Shown: positions 1-11,166 of the stretch, piece by piece
Layout of the letters: each line of letters begins with the position of its first letter
Numbering within the stretch: the stretch's first letter is position 1
Source of the DNA: Ischnura elegans
Lineage: Eukaryota; Arthropoda; Insecta; Odonata; Coenagrionidae
Direction of reading: 5' to 3'
DNA: 64,000 nucleotides
Assembly (NCBI RefSeq): GCF_921293095.1
Contig: NC_060252.1
Span: 3,224,001 to 3,288,000, forward strand
The notes under the pieces: model-generated
Seen by the model: the letters and a program-made list of their open reading frames with translations, nothing else
Database searches by the model: none
Told to the model about the DNA's origin: nothing
Translations under genes and position numbers: made by a program

Positions 1-1
1 T

Positions 2-230
2 CATTTAGTTTTATCAGAAATTTTGTACAATCGAAATTGTGTTAAATGTTATGTAAAATGCTTAATAAAAGTATAAGTACTCTTGAAATTGTGCCATAAA
101 ATAATAAAACGCCGATAAACGTGGGAAAATTGTATCATTATAATAATACCGCCAAGATTTTCTATAACACCGAAATCACATGGTTTTTAAACGAATTTTA
201 GCAAAGAATAAAACCACTTTCACGGACCTC
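2..230. repeat. Dispersed repeat, copy 1 (AT-rich, cut by window edge)
   Basis: This AT-rich stretch recurs almost base for base at 43470-43680 in the same orientation, with a few substitutions and one-base indels. The copy at 43 kb follows a CGGBP1/hAT-like reading-frame remnant, so this segment is probably the 3' untranslated part of the same transposon family. The rest of this copy would lie left of the window. Confidence 0.7.
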
Positions 231-284
231 TATTAATTAGGCTTTTAAGTATCCTGAAGGGTATACAAGAATTCAAACCCAAGT

Positions 285-665
285 AGCCACCCAATATTGG
301 ACTTATGTCGGACCAATATCATCTGCCAGTGTTCTTATGTCGGCCCTATATTGTCTGCCAATATAGGGCCAATATCCAAATGTAACATTTTGCCTTTTTT
401 TAGCCGATATTGGCAGCCTATATTGTCCCGATATCGGTAGACTATATTTACCCACTGTACCGGCATTCACCCAATATTGGACCGATATTGTTCCGGTTTC
501 TTCAGCCATTGCCGGACCAATATTAGTAGCCAATATAGGGCCAATGTCCATATTATAACGTTTTCAGTCTTATTGCCGATATTGGCAGCCTATATTTACC
601 CAGTTCACTGGTGCTCACCCAATATTGATTGATCTGCTTTCTTCAGCCAATGCTGGACCTATATT
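285..665. repeat. Two diverged ~190-bp units rich in CCAATATTGG boxes
   Basis: Two successive units share the order CCAATATTGGAC, GGACCAATAT, GCCAATATAGGGCCAAT, GCCGATATTGGCAGCC and TATATTTACCCA. The first runs from about 285 to 470 and the second from about 470 to 665. A related stretch is at 2935-3045 in opposite sense. Short ORFs crossing this region only reflect the repeat. Confidence 0.6.
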
Positions 666-734
666 TGGACTGCCAAATGTGAATTGAACTAGACGTGTCC
701 AAAACCAGTATAAAACATCAATATGATAGCATTT

Positions 735-1050
735 GGAGTCATGAATGGTATTGGAGTTCTCTACAGTGATCTTAGACCTGTGCACATCTTGTATAAAAGC
801 AAAATAGTTATGATAAAATGTGGACCTAACTGTGCAGAAGCAAGAATAGCTAAAGGATTGATAAAAGGGTATGCATTGTCCCCCGCAATATTTAATATTT
901 ACATCGAGACGGCCTTCAATGAAATCAAGGGGAAGGCCTTGGGTGTTAATATCCAGGAATAAAGAACTAGTATGCTACGATTAATTGATGACATAGCAGT
1001 CATAGCAGAGACTGAGATTAATTTGATGATGATAATGAAGGAGTAGGAAT
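735..1050 (+). pseudogene. Non-LTR retrotransposon reverse transcriptase fragment
   Basis: Translation of 723-962 contains EARIAKGLIKGYALSP followed by IFNIYIE, which matches the finger/palm region of LINE reverse transcriptases (family form KGVRQGCxLSP, xxFNLYIE). After a stop near 962 the sequence resumes as MLRLIDDIAVIAETE, where LIDD stands in place of the catalytic F/YADD box. The frame breaks, the altered catalytic motif and the lack of any 5' or 3' portion mark it as a dead fragment. The clade cannot be set from about 100 residues. Confidence 0.65.
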
Positions 1051-1061
1051 AAAAAAACACT

Positions 1062-2930
1062 TTTAAGGTAAATGTAATATTTAATAACATTCTATTGCTA
1101 CAACCAAACTACTGAACCAGAGCTTTTGACAGTCTTCTTTCATGCCTGTCTCCCCTGTCTTTAGCACCAGCCAAAATCTTGCTTATGCAGGCCTGAATAT
1201 CCATATCAGTGGATGTGTTTAACACTTTCCTAGTTGCTCCATTAAAAGTGGAACAGCAAAATTACATTTCGTGAGCTAAGAAACAGCTTCGATGACAATA
1301 ACTTTATACCAGCAGACACTTACTTGTGATTGCTTGGAATAAAACAAGAGAAGAAAGGATGTTCGTCTCTTTCCATTTGCCTTTTAAAGAATCCTTCCAG
1401 ATTCCTCGAGAGGGTATCAAACTTATTTACTTGCTTCAGCAGCATCTAGATGAGTAGATTATTAAAATTCCTATTAGCCAGATTTTATATTCATTCCATC
1501 TTGAACCATTTCCACCAAGTGGATTTCTAGAATATGTTTTGCCCACGCCAAACTCTTGCAGACTTAATCTTAAATAACTCTGAGACAGATCATAGCATTT
1601 TTAAGTGATTCAGGTCATCAATTAGATACTTTTTTCTACTGACCAATTTCTTAATGCAATTTTCGGACGTTTTTTGCGTTTTAATTATGGAAACTCAAAG
1701 AGTTTGACACCAAATGAATCTTAAACACACTGCAGCCATCAGGTTTTTCTTCGTGTTTACAAAATTTCAAAATTTTACTGCGCATTCTAATTGGCATTCT
1801 GTTGTTTTTAAATTTAATTATTCTCAACAACTATGCCTCATGCACCATGAGCGAAATGGTTGCCTTCCTGTTAAAATTTCCTGTAGGAATTAGTTACAGT
1901 CATTGGGATAAAATAAAAACCTTATTATTTTCGCATAACATGTTTTCTGCGAAAGCGCTGTGCCTCAAGGCAGGAATTTCCTCAATGGACTACTGCATCT
2001 CTATTGTACAGATTCTAGCTAGAAGGAATCGCACGTTCACAGTAAATATATGATTTGATATTAAGTAAGGTGTTGGTTTTAACGCTATGATAATATCTGA
2101 TTACTTGTTAAAGTTTAAACTCGAGTCTACAAGATAATTGCACAGACAACAAACAATCAAGAAGTCCACTAGGTAAAAATGGTTCACAATATTATGGATA
2201 TAAATGCTGCCTAGTATGAATTTCAATACAAAAAAATCTACTCACCCAGTTCTGATGAAGCAAGTAAAAGAATCTCAACGGTCGAAACCCTTTCGAGTGA
2301 TCTAGAAGTACACAGAATTTAAACAAAACACCGCACTGTCAGATAACCATTGATTCGCAGCTCAATGTACATGATTGCAACTCGATTTGCGTCACAGTAA
2401 CACTCAAAGTTATTAAAGCACTATAACTTTGCATTCTAAGGTAACACTCGTAGTCATTAAGCAAGTTGATGCAAATGTGGCATGCGGTGGCAGGAAACAG
2501 CAAAATAGTGGACATTTTCTATCGATGGCAATCGATATACGATTAGATCGATGGTAGCTGGTAGGTCGATAGTATATTACTACGAGCGGGAGTTTGAAAA
2601 TAGGCATTCAGGAATGGGAAAAGCGGACTGATGGCTTGAGTAATATTCACCACTGGGAGAAGTACCAAATACATTCCATCGCTCAAATGGATTAAAAAAA
2701 GATTAAAACCATATTTCAAAGAGTGTTTTTGAAACAAAAGATACTTTACTGCTTTATCAATATTTGTTTCATAACAAAATTTCTCACTAGGCCAAAAAAT
2801 GGTTAAGCCCAAAGTGAGTAAAAAAAATTCCTGACCAAATGTTTAATAGTTTACATACTTCATGAATTGCATTTTAAAATATGCTTTTGGAACTTAGATT
2901 TTTGACTCATAACATAACATCGGCAGATGA
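1062..2930. other. No recognised gene
   Basis: AT-rich sequence with only short, unsupported ORFs. A short inverted motif around ATCGAT is seen near 2519-2570. I recognise no domain, RNA gene or terminal repeat here. Confidence 0.5.
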
Positions 2931-3539
2931 TTTCGGTCCTATATAGGCTGCCAATATGGGACCAACATTGGCAGAATGATGGCAATGAGGGGCCGATATA
3001 CCAATCTAAGGCCAATATTGGACCAATATTTAGCCTATATTCATGGCTACTTGGGAAACAACCTTGCCTAATGCTAAATAAAGCCGAATCTATCAGTTTT
3101 ATCAAAAAGATGAACTGAACAAATCAAAGGTAATAAAATTTACCATTTAATTAAAAATGAGTCAAGTTTCTATGACGTATGGCTTTTATTTTAGGAAGGA
3201 AAAACTTAAATTTTTGCTAATTACATGTCTTACTTTTTTCCATAGTTTACCTTCAATGAGACTGATGTCAACTTTATCATGTTGAGTTGAAACTTTGGCA
3301 GTATCATTTCTAGACCATTTAAGACAACTTTTAGGGCGGGTTTCCCTTCAGATGTTATGAAATTAAAATTTCCCTTACACCTTATACCACCCTAGTATAG
3401 CTTGAGCATTATAGCAACTGCTGCAGTTTGAAGCAGCTGTGATTGGTGTGAAGCTGCTGATTGATGAGAGCTGTGGTGATGTGGAGTAATCATGGCTCAA
3501 TTTACAAGTACTCTGCTGTCCCTCCAGCTCGTACTCCTC

Positions 3540-3769
3540 ATAAGTTTTCCTGGATATCACACAATTACTTTAACCACTTATTTTTTACAGAAAATGATCC
3601 TGGTTTCAATGAATTATCATCATCTTCTCTTATGATTTTTAATCAAAATAATAAGTTTTTTCAAAATCATAATTTGTGCCTGAAGAAGATGATAATTCAT
3701 TGAAATCCGGGTCGCGCTCTGTAAAAAATAAGTGGTGTAAGTAATTGTGTGATATCCAGGAAAACTTAT
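3540..3769. repeat. Foldback: ~90-bp inverted repeat around a ~50-bp spacer, probably Penelope-derived
   Basis: The left arm (about 3540-3630) is closely complementary to the right arm (about 3682-3769): ATAAGTTTTCCTGGATATCA against TGATATCCAGGAAAACTTAT, then further complementarity through the AAAATAAGTGG segment and the ATGAATT segment. The arms differ by a small number of mismatches and indels. Each arm carries a CTGAAGA- or GAAGATGAT-type motif followed by ATTCATTGAAA, the block found next to the GIY-YIG region of the Penelope copies in this window. It therefore looks like two Penelope terminal segments in inverted arrangement. A transcript through it would fold into a long hairpin. Confidence 0.7.
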
Positions 3770-4850
3770 AATGGAATACCACAATGTAAATCAAAAGTCA
3801 GTGAATTTTCTTACTCCTCAACTGGTCTTAATGACACTGCCTTTGAGATGTTAATGATGTCAAATAAAGAGACGTCTTTCATGAATGCTGGAAGGCACGG
3901 TCTGAGTGATCATGAGCAGAAAGTAGTTCTTGATGCAGTTGTTTCCGATGTATTGAAGTGACATCTGTTGTCTTCTTAAAGGAAATCATTTGGCCCACTT
4001 TTGTTCATTATGTACGGAAAAGACCTCTGCCACTCAATCAGCTGTAGTACATATTTAGAAATGCAGCATTTTTTTGCTGATGCTGCTGTCGTCTGTTGCA
4101 AACATATTGAACACTGTGACAGACCTAAACGACCCAACCTTAATGCACTAGAGTGGACTAAACCTAAATCCGATCAAATGCATATTGCAGCTCTTCTCTT
4201 GTGGAGGTGTTTCAACTATCCTCAAGTATAGATATGTTGTAGGTACATAGTATTAACATGCAAGTGTCAGACGAAGTGAAATATCTTGGAGTTACGATAG
4301 CTTGGGAAATACATAGGAAACAGTATCTGAGCTTTTCCCGGTGAATAGCATGGATGAAAGCTTATCGGGTTTCCAACCGGGTCAGTGTCTGCATGGGCCG
4401 ACTTTTTGTTGTGAGACTTTCCTCAGGGCTGGTGATGAGTCATGGCTGGTGATTTTGCACTTATATATATTAGACTGAACATACTACTTAAGTAGACTGA
4501 ATAAACGGTAAACATATGTGATCTGTTAACTTAATAAAATACGTATAACCTGAATGATTCGTCAAAGTCTGCAACAAGCGAACAGAAAGCACTGCACAGC
4601 TTTTACGGAAATTTGGCTAGGAGGTGCTCAACACTTGGAGTCTATAGGGTTGGCTTAGGTTGCTTGAGCTAGTAAGTATAGACGAGCGTGCTGCGCCCGC
4701 TCCCAGCGGCTTTCCCCCGCTCTTTTCAATGCAGGACCACTGAGGGATAGGCGCGTTTCTAATTTTAAAATGTAGAAAAAAAAGGAAGGGTCTTATGTAC
4801 AAATTTAATTGGAATGTTCATGTACAAATTGAGGTCAGAGGACCTCTTAA
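3770..4850. other. No intact gene; contains a LINE scrap at 4258-4317
   Basis: Small ORFs at 3749-3961 and 4001-4231 have no recognisable motif. At 4258-4317 the plus strand reads MQVSDEVKYLGVTI, which fits the conserved F/YLGVxI block downstream of the catalytic box in LINE reverse transcriptases; a stop follows within 30 codons. Nothing else is recognised. Confidence 0.4.
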
Positions 4851-4865
4851 ACACGTTCAGGGCGG

Positions 4866-4935
4866 CATGACCCACCGGTGGGTCATGCGTTTCTAAGCTC
4901 TATGGGCGGCATGACCCACCGGTGGTCACGTTTCC
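4866..4935. repeat. Subterminal palindromes ACCCACCGGTGGGT
   Basis: A perfect 22-bp palindrome centred on CCGG (4866-4887) is followed 44 bp later by a damaged copy that has lost one G (4910-4930). Each is preceded by GGGCGG. Palindromes of the same form but with different central bases lie near the other end of the outer element. They may be transposase-binding sites. Confidence 0.6.
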
Positions 4936-5157
4936 CATGCGAATTAAAGGAGCTTCTGGCCACGTACGCCCATGTGGACGGACTTATTACGTTCTTCATC
5001 GCCCATGAAGGTGTTTTTAGTAAACTTTTTACTGATGCCAAACCGAACTTTTTGCCTAGAGAAAGGTAGCAAGTTAAATGACGGGCAATGATGTAAAGAT
5101 TCAGTATTTGATGTTGTATTTGCATTTGTGCGTGAAATATTTTTAATTTTAGTTTAA

Positions 5158-7725
5158 CCCTTAGGTGCACGCTAAGCGGGGATTTTGCCGCATTTTTCAA
5201 AAATTCGAAATAGCGCTTTTATTGCGCATGGATCACTGGTGGTTCATTTTGGCATTCTATTTCTGTACTTTTCCCTCTACCAAGAACATATGTTTGCGTC
5301 AATGTGACGACCAACTATTGCGTTAGAATCTTACAAAGTGAGAACGACGACAACTTCGGGTGATTAGCCGCTAGACGGCGTTCACACGATACTAAGGAAT
5401 TTCTGATAATCTGTCGCTACCGTGGAAACTTGGAAGCATAATTCTATTTTCAATAATATGTTAATATGTTGTTTCGTATTTATTATATTTTTTGTAAGCA
5501 TTTGCAGTATTATTTTGCTGTTATTATTATTTATATAATTGATCTCAACCTCAAACCACATGTCGTAATTTAAAAATTTCATCTTCATACTCAAATATTA
5601 ATTACATTGGTGTAAAAATGCATTATTTACACTTTACTAGTGACCGAAAAATAAGTTATGCATGTTTTTTTATAATGCATTATGCATTGGAGTTTGAAGG
5701 CGAAGAGTCGGCACTTGGTGTATCTACCTGCGGGAAAAGAACATAATGCTGCAAAGGTATTATAAAAAGATTTAGGAATCGTAACCTCCTTATGGGCGTA
5801 AATTGTATTATGATTTTATCGAATTGTGAATAAATTGAGTCGATGGTGACTAATGTAGAGTATATGATATTCTAAGGTTAGAACGTATTTATTACCCTCA
5901 TGAGTTCTAACGAGTGCTTCAAAAGCTTGATAATGAAGATGGGAGGGAAGGGCAGGTCAACCACGATATGGAGAATATTTTTTTGATTTCTCACAGGAAA
6001 GTGAAGGGGAGGAAGAATGTTTTTGAAGACGCATTACATTCCAGCTATAGTTAGCAGTGTTATGATAATAATATTGTTACCCACCCACATAATTTCAACG
6101 TTTATCTAGTTCAACGGAAATGTTTAAACGTTTTGGCTGAACTCTTAGATACAATTTGCTAACACCAAAACAAAAGCTAAAGACAGTGTTTCACCAGGGC
6201 CAACATCATTGTTTCCGAAAACGATTTCACTGAACGTGATTGAAAAAAGTGTCGAGAATACCAAATGGTATATTGAAGGAAAACTGGCATCTCATATGTA
6301 CTCGAGAATCAGAAATTGCATCACTACTTCCCGTGTAGAAATAATACCTTTATTTGGAATTAACACTCTCTCTGTAAATAAAAGTTGCTAGACAGATGCT
6401 AGAAAAGAGCTTGTAAAACAGATGGAACAGGCCTGGTTGTTTGCAGAACAGCGTTCGGGATAGCAACGGGAATACAGGAATTCGAATGGGAAAATAACAG
6501 CAAAACTTACTATTTAAGCCTTGATGTAGCCAATAATTTGCTATAAAATGGTCTAACTTTCTTAGGTACCGTGAAAAAAAAAAACTTACATCGGCAGAGA
6601 GTTTCTACCCTGCAAAATTCGATAGGCTGGAACTTCATTTCTTGGTTTCCAGGATACCTGCACTCTTATTTTGTACTTCACTAAACCAAACAAATGTGAA
6701 ATTCTGCTTTCTATGTTGCACTGCAATGTGGACATCGATCTAGAAACTGCGAAACCTGAAATGATCCTGAACTACAACTCAACCAAGGGAGGTGTCGATT
6801 CTGTGAACCAGAAGTGTGTAAATTACTCCCCTTCAAGACGAACACGAAGGTGGACTCTATCACAATTTCTCCGGTTTTTTTATATGGCTACTCTTAGCGA
6901 CCACGTGATTTTTGTAGCTAATAATATTGAAAAAATCCATCGAAGACCAAGAATGGAGTTCATGGAAGCTCTCGCGTTAAGCTTTGTAGATGAACATCTG
7001 AAGTCCAGGGTAAAAAGGTAATCTTCCAGCAGACACAAAGGCTTTTCTAGCAATGAGACTTGGGAAAATTCCTGAAGTATCTGCTTCTACATGTGAACCT
7101 CAATGTTGGGCGGGTGATTGTTTTAAACGTGGAAAATATAAAATTTATAAAACTGCAAATATACAAATGTTTTCGATTTATATGCAATGATCATTCCACC
7201 TGCGTCAAAAAATGTCACGAATGTCATTACAGAGACAGTGATCGTCGATAAGGATGAAAAAATTAATTTTATTTATAAAGTTTGTTATTTTTATAATCTT
7301 TATGAATGATTTAACCATTTGGCATATCCATTTCCTTTTTTTTGTGTTTTTTGACTTGACAGTGTCTAATGTTTTCCAAACATTAAATATGGAATTCCTT
7401 CCTTCCAAACATTAAATATGGAATTCTACAAAGTAAAGGCCTCAACAATTCAGTGCATGACAGTGTCTAGATTATCGTCTGCAATTCCTTCAGAAAAATT
7501 TGTCTAAGTATTTATCAAGAAATTTGCATATAAGTATGCCATACTTTTGTTTATAAATGAATGGAAAAAATATTTAAAGTGCTTTTATTTATTAAAAGTT
7601 GCCCAAATACGTTAAAACACCCTCAAATTTGAATGTATATTTGGAAAAATCAAATATGTAAAAGTGCGGCAAAAAAGCCGCTTGCGTGCACTGGCGCTAT
7701 ACTTGCAGGTGCGTGCACCTAAGGG
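5158..7725 (+). mobile_element. piggyBac-family transposon with near-perfect ends
   Basis: TTAA (5154-5157) is followed by CCCTTAGGTGCACGC. The right end is GCGTGCACCTAAGGG followed by TTAA (7726-7729). The 15-bp inverted repeats are perfect and the TTAA duplication is exact, so this 2568-bp copy has both termini. The interior carries transposase remnants on the plus strand (about 6200-7255), broken by stops and frameshifts. It is therefore non-autonomous today. It lies inside the outer element at 4851-11162. Confidence 0.85.
6660..7255 (+). pseudogene. piggyBac transposase, C-terminal remnant
   Basis: The 116-residue frame (6671-7021) contains YNSTKGGVDSVNQKC and RTRRWTLSQFLRFFYM, matching the YNxxKGGVDxxDQ and RRWPxxxFxxxxD blocks of piggyBac-family transposases. 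After stops, 7140-7250 reads FRFICNDHSTCVKKCHECHY, the C-terminal cysteine-rich segment, followed by RDSDRR and a stop. An earlier frame (6209-6391) may be a further piece. The aspartate of the KGGVD block is present. Several frame breaks separate the pieces. Confidence 0.75.
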
Positions 7726-7729
7726 TTAA

Positions 7730-8560
7730 CTAATCGGAAAGATATTCAAATGAACTCGATCATCGGTAATCAACTTCCATAATTTTATGAAATACGTAAT
7801 TCTTGCATTGCGGGTTGCCTATCCGTCGATTACAGGTGTTTAAAAAAATTCTAGTTGTGTTGTGTACGAAGTTCTCAATCATATCAATTCCACAGGCAGT
7901 TTTATGAAGTTTATTCAGTAATAAAAGAAAATAAAGAATATTGCAGTCATATTGAAGGTAGACGAGAGCTACATATAGTTGATTCGTTATTGAGCCATTA
8001 TTTTTAATGACACGGCAATCTCTTGACATAAATTTTATGTTTTGCATCGTCTATCAAAAGTATATCGAAATATAAATCACGTTGGTTTGGCTTTATTTAC
8101 ATTTTACAACGAAGATAGGTTAACTAAAATATTCCTACTATTTACGTGGCATTATGCATCGCTAGAAATGTTTTTCGTTTTCAATAAGACTGTAAGATGG
8201 CCCTACAAGAAGGACGATTACCTTCCTTGATTACACGTTGAAATACTACTACACTCACCGTTTCAATTACATGGCTTTCACATATCAAAGATGTTCCACT
8301 TCCGTAGATATTTAGAGGGTAGCACACACCAGAAAAATTATGTAGATCGAAAACTAAAATGGGGAAAACATTTCAAAACTACAATAAATGTCATTTTCAG
8401 TTCGGATATCCTAATTGGGTCAATGGAAACAATTTTCTAAATGGGGAATACAAAGGAGCGCTACGAAAACTTACCGAATCTCAAATATAATTTCAAACTA
8501 TTTTCAATATACCTAATCACTTATTTACATTATTTTCAATATATTCACTTATTTTCTTTG
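7730..8560. other. No recognised gene
   Basis: AT-rich sequence between two piggyBac copies. I see only short ORFs without motifs. Confidence 0.4.
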
Positions 8561-8566
8561 ACAATT

Positions 8567-9752
8567 TCAATGGTGAATTTTGTTGAAACAAACCAAGCAC
8601 ATTGTAGGGTATCCATCACATTCCTCACAAAATGTGTTCACTTTTTTTGCCCTCTTGCTTGCCTCTTTCGTTCCCTTTTCTTTACGTATTCTCTCGTAAC
8701 AATTGAGGCATCTCTTCCTACTTATCCTTGCAGTATCTTCATATTTACTTAGGTTGTGCAAGGACTTCCTCTTCTTCGAAGCTGGAACACCTCCCCTAGC
8801 CACATCGCTAAAGACGACATCTTCTTTCAGTAATCCATCAAAAACTTTCTCTCGAAAATTCAGCATTTACATTTTTTTTATTTTGGCCATAATTATTATA
8901 TAAAGCCCATGAATTCACCATGAATGTCCCAAGAAGCAGTTCTAATGCCAGTTTCTTATACCACTTGAGAGATCGTCTGATGCAACTATAATAAGCAGAC
9001 ATTTGGTCAGAAATGTCTACCCCCTTTTTTCGCGCTATTGTAAGCTGTGATGGCTTTTGGTTTCATTATTTCCCCTCGCTTAGATTTCGACGTGGTTGGT
9101 TGCAAAATCTCACCAAGGTCGGGATTAGAGGATATCATCATAAGTGGTCTTTTGTCCTGCCATTTCATCATTCTAACACCTTTTCCATTTTGCCTTGCAA
9201 TAATTTCCCCCTTTTTCAACTTTTTTTTGACGAACCTCTGGTGGATTACCTTTCCCATTCGCACGCAGTGTGCCACAAACATAGGTTTCCCTACCCAAAA
9301 GGTATTCATCTAGGCCCACACTTGTATAAAAATTATCGATGTACAATGTCCACTCAGCATCAAAAAGTCCCTCCATCAGTTGCAGTACAACTTTGTGTCC
9401 ATGTCCAACCTTCTCCTTCGTGTTTGGCACTTCACTTTTCCCAGAGTACACTTGCAAATTATGCGTGAATGAGTCAGGGCTACACAGTTTGTAGCATTTT
9501 ATTCCATTTTTATGAGTCTTTCCAGGCTGGTACTGCCTAAAATGTAATCGACCTCTCCAAGGTACCATCTGTACGATTGGTTCAGTCTCCCCATTCATCG
9601 GAGCTTGATAACGCGACATGCTCTTCCTCTTCAGGTGAGTCTTCTCCAATTTCGTCCTCTGAATATGAAGATTCACTGTCTTCTTCGAAATCGGATGGAA
9701 TGTATTAATCATTGGAGTCAGAACTAAATTGAGATGCATCTGAGTCAGCCAT
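8567..9752 (-). pseudogene. piggyBac transposase pseudogene, internally deleted
   Basis: Reading down the minus strand from 9752: an acidic N-terminus (MADSDASQFSSDSND, then stop, then EED/SES-rich sequence ending SSSDEWGD); a jump to WRGRLHFRQYQPGKTHKNGI and YIDNFYTSVGLDEYL, the central catalytic region; LKWYKKLALELL after frameshifts; and a C-terminal cysteine-rich domain at 8567-8866 (CLNCYERI, then CEECDGYPTMCLVCF). The step from SDEWGD to the WRGR block shows that much of the N-terminal half is deleted. The 5' terminus is probably at 10037-10041, where the minus strand reads TAACCCTTAGGAGG with the first TTAA base mutated. The other terminus was not found. Confidence 0.8.
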
Positions 9753-10056
9753 CTCTTCTAATTTTCCTTTGCCACTAATAACACAAATATCACTTCTCCA
9801 CAAAAAAACAAGCAAATTAGACTCGTATATCTAGTGGCACTTGTTTATTAGCCAAGACTGAAAGTTCTTCTCTCACTGCAAGGAAAATTTTGTCACCATT
9901 GTACATGTAAGGCCCTCCGCTCGGCTCGACTAATTTGAAACTCGACGTGTGGATTGCATTGTTGCGACAAGGCCACTATGTGAGAAGCGATGCCGCACAA
10001 GATTAGCCAAAAACAAAACTGTCGGGGGATTAGCCTCCTAAGGGTTACTCGCAACA

Positions 10057-10103
10057 CCCAATTGTGGGTAAGCTTTCGATAATAACTGCACCCACGAGTG
10101 GGT
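10057..10103. repeat. Two ACCCANNNNTGGGT palindromes near the right end of the outer element
   Basis: ACCCAATTGTGGGT (10057-10070) and ACCCACGAGTGGGT (10090-10103) mirror the palindromes at 4866-4935, with the four central bases differing each time. Their presence near both outer ends supports a single element spanning 4851-11162. Confidence 0.55.
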
Positions 10104-10199
10104 CCGCCTGCAATAAAACTGTAAGCAAAGCTTCACCTATGCCAATAATAATTTGGTTTCTTATCCGCAGACAATGGAAATAATAGATTCAAAGGTTCC

Positions 10200-10445
10200 G
10201 CCCCAACCACCACCCCTCTCCTAGGAGGCGTGAGGTTGGGTGCGGAATGTCCTCAGCCCTAGCCTTTTCTAGGTGCCGGACAAGTGCGGTTAGGCCCGTC
10301 TTGAGTCTCTACGAAATCCCATGGATCGTCCACCCCGAAAAGCGAGAGAAGGGGAAAGCCATTGTTTCGTATCGGGTGCTACGGACTGAGCGGTCGGTCG
10401 CCAGCGTCACAAAGGTAGAGGTTTTCCCGGTTCTTTTGGGGATAA
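10200..10445. other. G+C-rich island of unknown nature
   Basis: This stretch is clearly richer in G+C than its surroundings and is open on the plus strand from 10247 to 10465 (72 codons). The predicted peptide has no recognised motif. It could be the 5' region of a retroelement or a host gene fragment. Confidence 0.3.
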
Positions 10446-10669
10446 TCATTTTCGCGACTTTCTGAAAGCATAGAACATCTAACGATGACAATAGGAACGG
10501 GATGTATGATTTCCTCTCGCTGTATTTTGTTCCCAAAGCAATAAAACCGAAGCAAGGCATCACAGTGAAATAGAAAGAGTGTAATGAAGGCTCAGAGGAT
10601 AAATTCGAAACAGTTGCAAAAAAACTATGAAATACCGATTTTTTTCCGATATTTTTAATTGAATGCTTT

Positions 10670-11015
10670 CATTCTGGGCTTATAAGAAGAGTAAATAAAT
10701 TATTTCATCGTTTTCATATCTAAGAGCACGACTTATTTGTTCCTTTTGAAGGTATTTACGTGACAGTAAATAAATATCGAAGAAAATAAAACGTGTAATG
10801 CGTTGTTGCATATGCAAAAGGGGGTTAATTAATAGCTAAATATTGCATTCTGGGCTTATAATAAGAGTAAGTGTATAAATTATTTCATTTTTTCCATTTT
10901 GTACATTTTGAAGGTATTTTAGGTGACAATAAATAAATACAGAAGAAAATAAAACGTGTAATGCGTGGTTGCATACACAAAAGGATATTAATTAATTACT
11001 AAATATCGGTGCATA
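10670..11015. repeat. Tandem pair of ~176-bp units
   Basis: CATTCTGGGCTTATAA begins at 10670 and again at 10846. The units continue in step through TAAATTATTTCAT, GAAGGTATTT, ACAGTAAATAAATA, AAAATAAAACGTGTAATGCG and TTAATTAAT. They differ by scattered substitutions and short indels. Confidence 0.75.
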
Positions 11016-11166
11016 GGTTTTCCAAAATTTATTGCAATTCATCATTTTCAACTATACCAAAGAAGTATGCATTAATTTTAACATGATTGGATCGATTTAA
11101 TTTTTATGAAAATTGACGCCCACGGGGAAGAAACGGCAAATTTCACAATAGCCGCGAACGTGTTAA

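Larger units (their letters stand above)
278..3055. mobile_element. Candidate DNA transposon with 12-bp terminal inverted repeats and CCAATATTGG-rich ends
   Basis: CCCAAGTAGCCA at 278-289 is the exact reverse complement of 3044-3055. Both ends carry the same kind of subterminal sequence, with repeated CCAATATTGG, GGCCAATAT and GCCTATAT motifs (280-690 and 2935-3045). AAA flanks both sides and could be a 3-bp target duplication, but that is weak. The interior contains a LINE reverse-transcriptase fragment and no recognisable transposase. It could instead be two fragments of one repeat family lying in inverse orientation. Confidence 0.45.
4851..11162. mobile_element. Outer piggyBac-like element (TTAA-flanked) hosting two other piggyBac copies
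   Basis: The left end reads TTAA (4847-4850) then ACACGTTCAGGGCGGC. The right end, reverse-complemented, reads TTAA (11163-11166) then CACGTTCGCGGC. The ends match apart from one extra A and a few substitutions. TTAA duplication is the piggyBac hallmark. Both ends are also linked by a subterminal palindrome, ACCCANNNNTGGGT, at 4870-4883 (plus a damaged copy near 4914), 10057-10070 and 10090-10103. The interior holds piggyBac copies at 5158-7725 and about 8567-10037. No transposase of its own is clear. Confidence 0.55.

Noticed and set aside
4001-4231. 76-codon frame with several cysteines
   Set aside because: No family motif and no neighbouring exon; composition like background.
10247-10563. 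Overlapping frames in the G+C-rich island as a host gene
   Set aside because: No recognised domain, strands equally open, no convincing splice context.
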